Positions 34,901-43,600 of a DNA stretch of 64,000 nt are shown here, piece after piece. The notes beneath the pieces were generated by a model. That model was not told the DNA's origin, made no database searches, and worked only from the letters and a program-made list of their open reading frames with translations. How positions within the stretch are numbered: position 1 is the stretch's first letter; the number at the start of each line of letters is the position of its first letter. This DNA is from Paenibacillus sp. JZ16 (GTDB lineage Bacteria > Bacillota > Bacilli > Paenibacillales > Paenibacillaceae), in assembly GCF_015326965.1 (NCBI RefSeq), contig NZ_CP017659.1:7143001-7207000 (forward strand). The letters run 5' to 3'. Position numbers and translations under genes: made by a program.

Positions 34901-36962
34901 AGAGGTATTAATTCTGATTTTAATCATATCTTTGGCACTATTTTCCATCACATTCGGTATCGTGTCGTGGATGAACAGAAGACGAGGGTATGGTGAGGTA
35001 GCTGTCGTAGAGGTTGATGCGGGCGAGGTAAGGTCATTGCGCGGGATGTACCGGCAATGGTTTCAATTGGCCTATAGGTATGGAATGAAGCTTCCTATAA
35101 TCGAAGCCTATCTTAAACGGATCAGACAGCGGATCGCGATCATGCATCCCTATGACGAAATATCACTCCGGTTTGAAACCGTGAGATTAGCCTTCGCGAT
35201 TACCGGTACGATCGGGTTAACCGCCATGCTCCTTATATGGAGTCATCCGGACCTGGGGTTTATTGTCATTGTTATTCTTGCAGCAGCGGTTATTAACAAT
35301 ATGCTTGTTGAGATGTTCATTAACCGACTGGAACGAAAAATACTTGTCCAATCGGTTGATTTGTTCTCCTCCGTCCGCCATCACTATCAGCAGCATGGAA
35401 TGGTAGAGGAAGCTTTGTACGAGGGAGCGGAGACTTCAGGGCATGAAATTTCTATGCATGCTCATCGGATCTATAATGCCTTGGTATCCAACGATGCTGA
35501 TGACGAGTTGGAGAGGTATTATGAGGTAGCGCCGAACCGATATCTTAAAGCGTTTGCGGGTATTTCACATCTTGTCATGGAGTTTGGTGATCATGCGAGA
35601 AAACAAGGCTCTATCTATCTGCATGGCCTAAGCGGGTTGACCAAGGAGATCCAATTGGAAATATTGCGCAGAGACAAGCTGGATTATTTAATGAAGGGCT
35701 TGAATGTGATTGCGTTGGCTCCGGTCTTTTTCACCAAACCGATTGAACGCTGGGCCAGGAGCAGTTTTCCGTCGATGGATGAGTTTTATATGAGCAAGCT
35801 CGGGTTTATGACCAAGATATCGATTTATATCATCATTCTAATCTCTTACATCTTGCTTCAGAAGCTCCAGCAAAATCGGGAAACGGATTACCGCGCAGAG
35901 GTTCAGAAGATGACCCTGGAAGAAAGAATGTACCGGATTGCTGTTATGCGTTGGCTTGTGAAGGTAATGGCTCCGACACCCGGTACGGTGAAATATGACA
36001 GGCAGGTACGCTTACTAAAGGAAAGCAACGCGAGAATCAAGTTCGAATGGCTCTATATCAGAAGGGTGACGTTCTTCTGCCTGGCTTTCTTCCTGTCGCT
36101 ATCGCTGGCTACAGGTCTGCATGTGCAGGCTAAACATCATCTGCTGTATGTCCCCGTTTCTTTGAATCATTCCCTGTTCGGCCAGATGAATGAGATCGAG
36201 CGTCGGCAGGCAGAGGAAACGGTTGAGCGCGATCGGCTGCTAATGGAACAATTGCATATGTCGCCGGAAGTGACCGATGATCAGGTCAAGCAGATGATTA
36301 GTGAGACAGATCCTACTTCATTGACCAAGGAACAAGTTGAGATCATAACCGATCGAATTATGACTAAACTGCAGCGCTATGACAGCGAGTATTTGAAATG
36401 GTGGGAGCTGCTGCTATCCTTTCTGGCAGGTGTGGCTGCATATGCGGCGCCATTATGGCTGCTGCATTTTCACCGGAAAGTACGCAATATGGAAATGAGG
36501 CATGAAATTTATCAATTTCAAACGGTCATATCCATACTGCGCGGAATGGAGCGCATCTCGGTTGAGGCCATATTGGAATGGCTTAATCGGTTTGCTGTTA
36601 TTTTTAAGATTCCCATTCAAAAAAGCTTGCTTCATTACGAACATGGCGCCCAGCTGGCATTGCTGGAGCTGAAGGAAGACGTCTGGTTTCCTGAATTTCA
36701 GCGGCTGGTGGACAAGCTGCTGCTTGCGGTAGATAAAGTACCGATCAAGGATGTTTTTGATGACCTCGATGGAGAAATGATATACAGTTTCGAGCGACGC
36801 AAGCAGGAGTACGAAGCGATGATCGATACGAAGGCCGCATGGGGGCGAATGATCGGTTTTACTCCGATGTATGCGTTGATCTTTATGTATCTTGTTATCC
36901 CGCTTATCGGCATGAGTTTCTCCCAGATGGAAACGTATTATGAGCAAATTCAACGATTATAA
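34890..36962 (+). CDS. TadB/TadC-like double platform membrane protein
   Basis: A 690-residue inner-membrane protein with about eight membrane helices (near 4-27, 72-90, 92-114, 265-282, 307-328, 378-398, 505-525, 640-662). Two cytoplasmic helical regions (about 135-255 and 535-640) resemble the T2SSF domain of TadB and TadC. In known Tad loci these are two separate genes, so this appears to be a fusion or an internal duplication. Its place directly after the ATPase fits. It starts with GTG at 34890 behind GGGGGGAA and overlaps the ATPase gene by 11 bases. The T2SSF match is by pattern and needs a profile check. Confidence 0.72.
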   Translation: MSSKEVLILILIISLALFSITFGIVSWMNRRRGYGEVAVVEVDAGEVRSLRGMYRQWFQLAYRYGMKLPIIEAYLKRIRQRIAIMHPYDEISLRFETVRLAFAITGTIGLTAMLLIWSHPDLGFIVIVILAAAVINNMLVEMFINRLERKILVQSVDLFSSVRHHYQQHGMVEEALYEGAETSGHEISMHAHRIYNALVSNDADDELERYYEVAPNRYLKAFAGISHLVMEFGDHARKQGSIYLHGLSGLTKEIQLEILRRDKLDYLMKGLNVIALAPVFFTKPIERWARSSFPSMDEFYMSKLGFMTKISIYIIILISYILLQKLQQNRETDYRAEVQKMTLEERMYRIAVMRWLVKVMAPTPGTVKYDRQVRLLKESNARIKFEWLYIRRVTFFCLAFFLSLSLATGLHVQAKHHLLYVPVSLNHSLFGQMNEIERRQAEETVERDRLLMEQLHMSPEVTDDQVKQMISETDPTSLTKEQVEIITDRIMTKLQRYDSEYLKWWELLLSFLAGVAAYAAPLWLLHFHRKVRNMEMRHEIYQFQTVISILRGMERISVEAILEWLNRFAVIFKIPIQKSLLHYEHGAQLALLELKEDVWFPEFQRLVDKLLLAVDKVPIKDVFDDLDGEMIYSFERRKQEYEAMIDTKAAWGRMIGFTPMYALIFMYLVIPLIGMSFSQMETYYEQIQRL

Positions 36963-37037
36963 CGATACGTGGATTGGCTCAACCGGAATCATGATCGACA
37001 GGATCAAAAAATAATTGAAAGAATGAGGGAGATTTCA

Positions 37038-37496
37038 ATGAATAATGCATCATCCGCTTTAAAGGTTGCAGCAGGCATATTTCTGACCATAGCACTGATT
37101 ACCATTGTTGTTATTTTGTTTATTTCGGCGCAGGAGGCAACCAAAACCGCTCAAAACAATTTTTCAGATATTCAGACAGAGTTGTCCCAGGCAGCATTTA
37201 CCGTGTATGACGGAACAACCATCAGCGGTTCTCAGGTGACAAACGCACTGCGTAAATACAAGGATAAGGATCAATTTGGAGTTTTCATAGCAACAGGGAA
37301 AAATAAAGCAGGGCAATGGTACGGCAATGTGTTGGAGAAGGACGGTTCGATTCTCAATCCGGATTCAAGACAAGGGAATATCGAACTCGTCATGGATGAG
37401 AAAAGCCCAGAGTACGTCAATCCAAGCGGCAAATTTAAGGCGACCATCGTTAAGGATGATTCTAACGTAATCAGAGGCATTAAATTCGATCAATAG
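37038..37496 (+). CDS. Pilin-like protein 1 of the Tad-like operon
   Basis: A 152-residue protein with a long hydrophobic N-terminal helix (about 11-31, AAGIFLTIALITIVVILFI) followed by QEATKTAQNNFSDIQTELSQ and a small beta-rich domain. Size and layout fit a filament subunit or pseudopilin, but I see no G/XXXXEY processing site. The ATG at 37038 follows GAGGGAG. A frame extends upstream to a GTG at 36969 without a good site. The gap before it is 75 bases, the largest in the operon, so the pilin group may have extra expression control. Confidence 0.68.
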   Translation: MNNASSALKVAAGIFLTIALITIVVILFISAQEATKTAQNNFSDIQTELSQAAFTVYDGTTISGSQVTNALRKYKDKDQFGVFIATGKNKAGQWYGNVLEKDGSILNPDSRQGNIELVMDEKSPEYVNPSGKFKATIVKDDSNVIRGIKFDQ

Positions 37497-37520
37497 TTAT
37501 GAATGGAAAGGTGACTTGCC

Positions 37521-37916
37521 TTGCGTGGACAAACGATAAGCGCACTTGAATTGGCAGCAGCAGTGGCATTATTTCTTGGCGCAGCCCTGTATGCCTTCCA
37601 TATTCAGACGATGGTGGATGGCGGTATATCAGCCGTAGGCAGAATGACTCAGGAGCAGCATGCGGGTGTGATCACCGTAGAGATGACGAACGAGAACAGA
37701 AAGCTCATTTATAAGGGAAGCGAAGTCGTATTCACGCTGCGAGAGGTTCAAGCTGGCGGCTTCAATATGTATGTGGATGGCGTGCTGTTCCAATCAGGCA
37801 GTAATCCGGAGGAACTGGATCTTTCGATCATAGATATGGAAGCCCATTATGATGCGGAGTACGTTCGGAGGATCGATGGAGAAGTGGAGAGCATCCAGTT
37901 TGTAAAAGTGAGGTAA
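37521..37916 (+). CDS. Pilin-like protein 2 of the Tad-like operon
   Basis: A 131-residue protein. The N-terminal helix (about 6-30) reads TISALELAAAVALFLGAALY, with a glutamate inside the hydrophobic stretch as in type IV pilins, but not at the standard +5 position after a glycine. The rest is a small soluble domain. TTG start at 37521 behind GAAAGGTGA. Confidence 0.68.
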   Translation: MRGQTISALELAAAVALFLGAALYAFHIQTMVDGGISAVGRMTQEQHAGVITVEMTNENRKLIYKGSEVVFTLREVQAGGFNMYVDGVLFQSGSNPEELDLSIIDMEAHYDAEYVRRIDGEVESIQFVKVR

Positions 37917-37921
37917 CAACA

Positions 37922-38476
37922 ATGTCAAACTCGGTTTCGAAATGGTTTGCTGCCTTTCTAGCTCTTCTTCTGCTGTACTTGGTTCCCGCAGGCGAGATGG
38001 CCAGAAGACAGGATGATCTGTCACGACTCGTTGTTTATCAATCCGTTACCAAATTCGTGGACAGTGTTCGTACGAAGGGGTATATTACTCCGATCATGTA
38101 CAATGACTTCCTGCAAGAGCTGGCAGCCACCGGGAACATTTACAATGTGGAAATGGAACATCATCATAAGAAATACCACCCGGAATATGCCGATCCTTCA
38201 GATCCTGGAACATTCTTGAACCGCTATTCCGTCGTATATGATGCTTATTATCAGGAAGATGTTATGGGTTATCTATTCCCGGAGTCGAATGTCGATAAAC
38301 AGGATGACAGACGCCGATACCGTCTAACGGCTGGAGATCACTTTCAGGTAAGTGTCAGTACTCTGAATCGAACACCCGGATTGATCATGTTCGATGCGTT
38401 GACCGGATCAAATTCTGGTGGCAAAGCAGCAATCGCATTTCCATACGGAGGTTTGGTACTGAATGAAGATTACTGA
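37922..38476 (+). CDS. Pilin-like protein 3 of the Tad-like operon
   Basis: A 184-residue protein with one N-terminal helix (about 8-24, WFAAFLALLLLYLVPAG) and an exported domain that I do not recognise, with a His/Tyr-rich stretch (EMEHHHKKYHPEYADP). The helix may be a signal peptide or a pseudopilin spine. It is 5 bases after its upstream neighbour and overlaps the next gene by 14 bases. Confidence 0.66.
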   Translation: MSNSVSKWFAAFLALLLLYLVPAGEMARRQDDLSRLVVYQSVTKFVDSVRTKGYITPIMYNDFLQELAATGNIYNVEMEHHHKKYHPEYADPSDPGTFLNRYSVVYDAYYQEDVMGYLFPESNVDKQDDRRRYRLTAGDHFQVSVSTLNRTPGLIMFDALTGSNSGGKAAIAFPYGGLVLNEDY

Positions 38477-39458
38477 TCTTGCCATCGTATTTACCGCCGT
38501 GTTTTTCCCCATGTTTATAATTCTGGGCATGCGTGCCGAGAGTTTAGAGGATGTCCGGTACGTAGAAATGAAATATTCGGCTGCTCTGCGTACAGCCGTT
38601 CAAGACGGCGGGATGATGCTGAACGATAATGAGACCCAGGACAAAGAGTCGGCATATGATTCTATAAAATTTATGCGTGCGGATAAAGAACGAGCGCTGG
38701 AGTCCTTTTCCCGGACGCTGTACATCAATATGGGGATCGCGGATGATCCGGCTGCTCAGTCTGCTCTGTGGTGGTATATTCCTGCTATCGTTGTTCTGGA
38801 TTATGACGGGTTTTATATGTATGTTTCACAAACCTTCACCAACGCGTATGGGGAGGAGCTCATGGAGCATAGATGGACACCCAAAATCCCTTATGCCTGG
38901 AATGATGGCAGGGCCAACAGCATCCAGTTTACATTGGATTCCTTCGTTCAGGTATATGAATCAGGCGGAGGATCTTCCATCTGGCACTCCGGCTATCGGG
39001 AGGATCTGAGCGGCAGGACGGGTATAGCTTTGCTGGAAGACAAGGACAGGTTTGAACAAGTCAGACGGATCACGATTGTGAATTGCGTTCAAGATCATCT
39101 TGCTTATTACATACAGCGGCACAACCAAGTGGCGCTCCGAAACGGAGTAACCTATACGTTCGCGCTTCCGTTGATATCCCAGGAAGAGTGGGTGAATACG
39201 ATGGATGACATCGGTATGATGGCGTTCATTCAAGGCGTCCCCATGGGCGATCAGTATTATAATAACTATGCCCTTGGAGGAGGCAGACTTGTTAAAGCTC
39301 CTGTTTATTTTGGAGGGGTGGATAGTAGGGGGTTCAAATATTATTACCGTGATGTCTGTCAATTCAACTATCGCGTGGAAGAAGTGTTCCCGAGTGCCAA
39401 AGACGCAGCGGCAGCAGGATATCAGGAGAAAAGCTGTTCTAATCCCGGTGTCCTCTAA
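38463..39458 (+). CDS. Large exported protein at the end of the Tad-like operon
   Basis: A 331-residue protein with an N-terminal helix (about 5-22, LAIVFTAVFFPMFIILGM) and a large outside domain rich in Tyr and Trp (GGDQ-free, SALWWYIPAIVVLDYDGFYM, PKIPYAWNDG). Size and position suggest a tip-like or minor pilin, similar in layout to TadE/TadG proteins, but no family is recognised. Two cysteines lie near the end (DVCQF, KSCSN). No terminator hairpin is obvious between it and the ABC-F gene. Confidence 0.66.
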   Translation: MKITDLAIVFTAVFFPMFIILGMRAESLEDVRYVEMKYSAALRTAVQDGGMMLNDNETQDKESAYDSIKFMRADKERALESFSRTLYINMGIADDPAAQSALWWYIPAIVVLDYDGFYMYVSQTFTNAYGEELMEHRWTPKIPYAWNDGRANSIQFTLDSFVQVYESGGGSSIWHSGYREDLSGRTGIALLEDKDRFEQVRRITIVNCVQDHLAYYIQRHNQVALRNGVTYTFALPLISQEEWVNTMDDIGMMAFIQGVPMGDQYYNNYALGGGRLVKAPVYFGGVDSRGFKYYYRDVCQFNYRVEEVFPSAKDAAAAGYQEKSCSNPGVL

Positions 39459-39511
39459 TCCCTGAAAGTTATGGTTTCTGCCGGACTCCATGATGTGATA
39501 CAATAAACTCT

Positions 39512-39541
39512 TGACTGTGTATATTTCGCTAAATTAACATG
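39512..39541 (+). promoter_or_regulatory. Possible promoter of the ABC-F gene
   Basis: TTGACT, then TAACAT about 18 bases later, about 40 bases ahead of the ABC-F start. The -10 is imperfect. Confidence 0.45.
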
Positions 39542-39580
39542 AAATAAGTTCATTTTATACAGACAGGAGTTACTATAGCC

Positions 39581-41134
39581 ATGAGTTTATTGACTGTAGA
39601 GAACGTATCACATAATTTCGGGGAACGTACTCTATTTAAGAATGTATCCTTTCGTTTGCTGGCAGGCGAACATGTTGGTTTGGTTGGAGCAAACGGCGTA
39701 GGCAAATCAACACTAATGAATATTTTGACCGGGCAGCTGTTAAAAGACAGCGGCAAGGTGGAATGGACACCGAAGATCCGGTACGGATACCTGGACCAGC
39801 ACACCAAGCTGACACCTGGCAAAACGGTTCGCGATGTGTTAAAGGATGCCTTCCTGCCTCTACTGGAGCTGGAAAAAGAAATGATGGAGATCACCAATAA
39901 GATGAGTGATGCTTCTCCTGAAGAGTTGGAGCTGCTGCTCGAGCAAATGGGTGAAATTCAGGAGCAGCTGGATATCGGGGATTTCTACATGCTGGACGTA
40001 AAGGTTGAGGAGATGGCGAATGGTCTTGGGTTATCCGTCATTGGCCTGGATCGCGATGTCGCAACTTTAAGCGGGGGACAGCGTACCAAAGTACTGCTTG
40101 CGAAGCTTCTTCTGGAGAAGCCGAATGTACTGCTGCTGGACGAGCCTACCAATTATCTGGATGTTGAGCATATTGATTGGCTCACTCAATATTTGAAGCA
40201 GTACCCATATGCTTTCATTCTGATATCCCATGATACGGAGTTTATGAACCAGGTGGTGGATGTGATCTATCATCTGGAATTTGCGAAATTAACTCGCTAT
40301 ACAGCGAACTACGAGAAGTTCCTGGAAATGGCTGATATCAATAAGAACCAGCATATTGATGCTTACGAGAAACAGCAGGAGTTCATCAAGAAACAGGAAG
40401 ACTTCATTCAGCGGAACAAGGCTCGTTATTCCACCTCTGGCCGGGCGAAGAGCCGGGAGAAGCAGCTGGATCGTATGGAGCGGATTGACCGTCCGGAGGA
40501 AGCGGCTAAACCTGTGTTTAACTTCAAGGAAGCCCGTGCCAGCGGTAAAACGGTATTTGAGGGAATCGACTTTGAGATCGGATACGATCGGCCATTGCTC
40601 CCCAAAATGAATATCCTGATCGAGCGTGGAGAGAAAATTGCTATTGTAGGCTGTAATGGCGTAGGTAAATCAACGCTGCTGAAGACCATACTTGGCAAAA
40701 TTCCAGCGCTCTCGGGGAAGACCTATCAAGGGGATTTTTTGGTGCCTGCTTATTTTGAGCAGGAAGTACGTCCAGGGAATATTACGCCGATTGATGATGT
40801 GTGGAACGAATTTTCCCATTTGAACCAGCACGAGGTTCGTGCAGCGCTTGCTCGCTGCGGGCTCAAAAACGAGCATATTACCCGTCCGATGAAGGCACTT
40901 AGCGGCGGAGAGCAAGCCAAGGTCCGTCTGTGTAAGCTTCTGATGCGCGAAAGCAACTGGATTCTGTTTGACGAACCGACGAATCACCTTGACGTTGTGG
41001 CTAAGGAGGAACTAAGACGTGCTTTGAAAGAATATAAAGGCACGATTCTGCTGGTTTCCCACGAACCTGAGTTTTATGAGGATTGGGTGACCAAGATCTG
41101 GAACGTCGAAGATTGGTCCAACCAGAATTCCTGA
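39581..41134 (+). CDS. ABC-F family ATPase (YfmM-like)
   Basis: A 517-residue soluble protein with two ABC domains and no membrane part. Walker A motifs are GANGVGKST and GCNGVGKST, both halves have LSGGQ/LSGGE signatures and DEPTN Walker B motifs. The linker between the halves (about 240-310, IDAYEKQQEFIKKQEDFI) is the P-site tRNA interaction motif that lets ABC-F proteins act on the ribosome. It is closest in pattern to B. subtilis YfmM, some of whose relatives confer resistance to ribosome-binding drugs. The start follows CAGGAGTTAC. Confidence 0.93.
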   Translation: MSLLTVENVSHNFGERTLFKNVSFRLLAGEHVGLVGANGVGKSTLMNILTGQLLKDSGKVEWTPKIRYGYLDQHTKLTPGKTVRDVLKDAFLPLLELEKEMMEITNKMSDASPEELELLLEQMGEIQEQLDIGDFYMLDVKVEEMANGLGLSVIGLDRDVATLSGGQRTKVLLAKLLLEKPNVLLLDEPTNYLDVEHIDWLTQYLKQYPYAFILISHDTEFMNQVVDVIYHLEFAKLTRYTANYEKFLEMADINKNQHIDAYEKQQEFIKKQEDFIQRNKARYSTSGRAKSREKQLDRMERIDRPEEAAKPVFNFKEARASGKTVFEGIDFEIGYDRPLLPKMNILIERGEKIAIVGCNGVGKSTLLKTILGKIPALSGKTYQGDFLVPAYFEQEVRPGNITPIDDVWNEFSHLNQHEVRAALARCGLKNEHITRPMKALSGGEQAKVRLCKLLMRESNWILFDEPTNHLDVVAKEELRRALKEYKGTILLVSHEPEFYEDWVTKIWNVEDWSNQNS

Positions 41135-41216
41135 TTCAATCAGAATCCCCACCCTGCCCTCAGCAGGATATATGAAATGAAAACTTTGATTAGAATGAAT
41201 GTATTAGTATTTTTAT

Positions 41217-41253
41217 AAGGAGGATGGGCAGATTGCTGCCTGTCCTCCTTTGG
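41217..41253 (+). terminator. Intrinsic terminator after the ABC-F gene
   Basis: Stem AAGGAGGA-GGCAG with CTGCC-TCCTCCTT and ATTG loop. Only three T follow, so it may be leaky. Confidence 0.7.
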
Positions 41254-41273
41254 TATATCCGGTAAGATGGACA

Positions 41274-41302
41274 TTCGGTTTATGGTTTATTTGTGATATG
41301 CT
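41274..41302 (+). promoter_or_regulatory. Possible extended -10 promoter of the phosphotransferase gene
   Basis: TTCGGT, a 17-base spacer and TATGCT with an extended TGA just before it. The -35 is weak. Confidence 0.45.
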
Positions 41303-41335
41303 AGAAACAACCTGAAATGAACGGAGGAGATGTTG

Positions 41336-41395
41336 ATGGAAGACATGGACTTATCCATCGGGGCATTATTATATGAAGGGGATTCGCATCCATAG
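41336..41395 (+). CDS. Possible 19-residue leader peptide
   Basis: ATG at 41336 with a strong site (GGAGGAGA, 41323-41330) opens a 19-codon frame encoding MEDMDLSIGALLYEGDSHP. It ends 47 bases before the phosphotransferase start. The quality of the site is better than that of many real genes here, which suggests it is translated, perhaps as a regulatory leader. Confidence 0.45.
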   Translation: MEDMDLSIGALLYEGDSHP

Positions 41396-41442
41396 CCCCG
41401 TTAACCCGTGTAATTCCCTTCTGAAGGGGAGACGTATTTAAA

Positions 41443-42252
41443 ATGAATTCAGAACATAACTCCAGTCAGGGAGAGGACGTCGTGCTTTCTCCTGAAAAGT
41501 CGGTTGTACGGCAGGGCCAGATTGTGTACCGCCCATCAGGACCTTGGACGCCGGCTATACACTCATTGTTGCGGCATCTGAGGCAAACAGGGTTTACATC
41601 GATTCCGGAAATTATAGGCTCTGGATGTAATGAGAAAGGCCAAGAGATGTTAAGTTACATCGAAGGCGAATTTGTTCATCCCGGGCCCTGGAGCGACGAA
41701 GGCATCATCGAAGTAGGACAATTATTGCGTAAACTTCATGACGCTTCGGCTACATTTAAATCGCAGCCCGGGAGTGTCTGGAAGCCGTGGTTCCTGCGTG
41801 AGCTGGGTGACAGCGGACTTGTATACAGCCATGGTGATATTGCACCTTGGAATATGGTTACCCGTGATGGGATGCCAATTGCATTAATTGACTGGGAATA
41901 CGCCGGACCTGTACATCCGCTCGTCGAATTAGCCCGTGTGTGCTGGCTCTTTCCGCAGCTGCACGATGATGATGTTGCGGAAAGAGTCGGTTTGCCGGAT
42001 GCTAATGCCCGTGCAAGGCAGCTCCGTTTAATGGTTGACGCCTATGGCGTCGATCCGTCCCTTCGAACGGCCCTGTTTGATATGATCGTTGAGGTGGTCG
42101 TTCGGGAAACGGCAGAGGAAGCGATTGAGCTGCAGGTCACGCCGGAATCGGAAGGCCCTCTGTGGGGATTGGCCTGGAGGGCGCGGAGTGCAGCCTGGAT
42201 TATGCGTCATCGCGGTGTCCTAGAGAAGGCGCTGAATACAAGGTTGTTTTAG
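41443..42252 (+). CDS. Aminoglycoside phosphotransferase (APH) family protein
   Basis: A 269-residue kinase-fold protein. The catalytic loop YSHGDIAPWNMV holds the Brenner-type HGD with Asp and Asn, and ALIDWEYAG is the DFG equivalent. The family includes antibiotic kinases but also many choline, homoserine or sugar kinases, so drug resistance cannot be concluded. The N-terminal ATP lobe looks short. The site GGGGAG (41426-41431) lies in the right arm of a small hairpin (TCCCTT pairing with AAGGGGA), which may limit translation. Confidence 0.82.
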   Translation: MNSEHNSSQGEDVVLSPEKSVVRQGQIVYRPSGPWTPAIHSLLRHLRQTGFTSIPEIIGSGCNEKGQEMLSYIEGEFVHPGPWSDEGIIEVGQLLRKLHDASATFKSQPGSVWKPWFLRELGDSGLVYSHGDIAPWNMVTRDGMPIALIDWEYAGPVHPLVELARVCWLFPQLHDDDVAERVGLPDANARARQLRLMVDAYGVDPSLRTALFDMIVEVVVRETAEEAIELQVTPESEGPLWGLAWRARSAAWIMRHRGVLEKALNTRLF

Positions 42253-42268
42253 GCTGAAATAGTAAACA

Positions 42269-42296
42269 GCCCATCCTCTTCGGGGGATGGGTATTT
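42269..42296 (+). terminator. Intrinsic terminator after the phosphotransferase gene
   Basis: Stem CCCATCC with GGATGGG, TCTTCGG loop region, followed by TATTTCT. Confidence 0.65.
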
Positions 42297-42380
42297 CTAA
42301 TCATAGGTTGTCATTTAAAAACTTCGTGAAGTCTTCTCTTATTCGTAGAAGATTTGCAGATATTGATCGGAGGATAATTC

Positions 42381-43508
42381 ATGTCTCGTTTAAACGATAA
42401 CAGGGAGGAAGTAAATCGTACGTTGCCTCACTTCATGGCAGCCTCGGAGTCCACGGACCGCGGTGTCACAGTTCCTATGGAACGAGAGGATCGATATTCT
42501 AGACAAGAGCGGTTTACCCCATTTGGAAAAGAAGGTCAGCTTCGCCTCCGAAAGAGCCATGTGCTCGTTCTTGGTGCCGGGGCGCTGGGAAGCGCCGTAA
42601 CGGAAACTTTGGTTCGCGCAGGTGTCGGGCATGTAACCATCGTGGATCGGGATTACGTGGAATGGAGCAATCTGCAGCGTCAGCAGTTGTTTACCGAACA
42701 GGACGCGATCGATCGATTGCCGAAGGCCGTAGCAGCGGCTAAGCGCTTATCTGCGATTAATTCAGACGTTATCGTGGACGGTATCGTTATGGATGTACGT
42801 GCGCAGGAACTGGCAGTACTCAGTCAAGGCGTTGATTTGATGATGGACGCTACCGATAATTTCGGAACCCGGCTGATCCTGAACGACATCGGATTTAAGT
42901 ATGGAATCCCGTGGATTTACGGAGGCTGCGTCGGATGTTCAGGCATGAGTTACACATTTTTACCGGGAGAGACGCCATGCTTGAACTGTCTGCTTGGGAC
43001 GATTCCCTTGGGCGGCGACACCTGCGACATTAACGGAATTCTTCCGCAAGCGGTACAGATGGTCGCTGCTCATCAAACGATGGAAGCGATGAAGCTTTTA
43101 TCGGGGCATCGACATGTTCTTAGAAAAAAGATGCTGTCCTTCGATTTGTGGCGTAATGAACGGGTGGAGTTTGGCGTAGACCGAGCGAAAAAATCGGACT
43201 GTCCCACATGCGGGGAGCATCCGAAATATCCTTACTTGACGGCTGAACACGCGGATAAAAGCGAAGTGTTGTGCGGCAGGGATACGGTGCAGATCAGGCC
43301 AGCCAGACCCCTGCAGCTTCAATTGGACGAAATGGCTGAGCGGTTGAACAAGCTTCATCAAGGAAAAGCAACCGTAACGCCGTATATGATCATCTATCAG
43401 GTGAATCCACATCGTTTGGTTATATTCCGGGACGGCAGAACCCTGGTGCATGGCACATCGGATATCGCCAAGGCCAGGTCGTTGTATAATCAATATGTTG
43501 GTGGTTAA
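42381..43508 (+). CDS. ThiF/MoeB family adenylyltransferase
   Basis: A 375-residue E1-like enzyme that adenylates the C-terminus of a sulfur carrier (ThiS, MoaD or similar). The nucleotide-binding GAGALGSAV, the Arg pair in WSNLQRQQLF, and MMDATDNFGTR with the metal Asp are all conserved. Zinc cysteines are CLNC and CPTC. A roughly 85-residue C-terminal extension (from about 285) is not a rhodanese domain and could itself be a small carrier-like fold, ending in YNQYVGG with the diglycine tail seen on sulfur carriers. No thi or moa genes are adjacent. Start at 42381 behind CGGAGGATAA. Confidence 0.88.
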   Translation: MSRLNDNREEVNRTLPHFMAASESTDRGVTVPMEREDRYSRQERFTPFGKEGQLRLRKSHVLVLGAGALGSAVTETLVRAGVGHVTIVDRDYVEWSNLQRQQLFTEQDAIDRLPKAVAAAKRLSAINSDVIVDGIVMDVRAQELAVLSQGVDLMMDATDNFGTRLILNDIGFKYGIPWIYGGCVGCSGMSYTFLPGETPCLNCLLGTIPLGGDTCDINGILPQAVQMVAAHQTMEAMKLLSGHRHVLRKKMLSFDLWRNERVEFGVDRAKKSDCPTCGEHPKYPYLTAEHADKSEVLCGRDTVQIRPARPLQLQLDEMAERLNKLHQGKATVTPYMIIYQVNPHRLVIFRDGRTLVHGTSDIAKARSLYNQYVGG

Positions 43509-43550
43509 TCTGAAACTAACCCAACGTTACTTATCTAATCCATCAATATC

Positions 43551-43583
43551 AAAAGGAGGAGTCGCAATGGACTCCTCCTTTTT
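43551..43583. terminator. Bidirectional terminator between the ThiF gene and the glucanase gene
   Basis: Perfect 13-bp stem (AAAAGGAGGAGTC with GACTCCTCCTTTT), GCAATG loop, with T-run on both strands. The flanking genes are convergent. Confidence 0.9.
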
Positions 43584-43600
43584 GTGATGTTTAAGCCGGG

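Noticed and set aside
41443..42252. Aminoglycoside resistance gene
   Set aside because: The APH fold is clear, but the family is broad and no feature ties it to a drug substrate.
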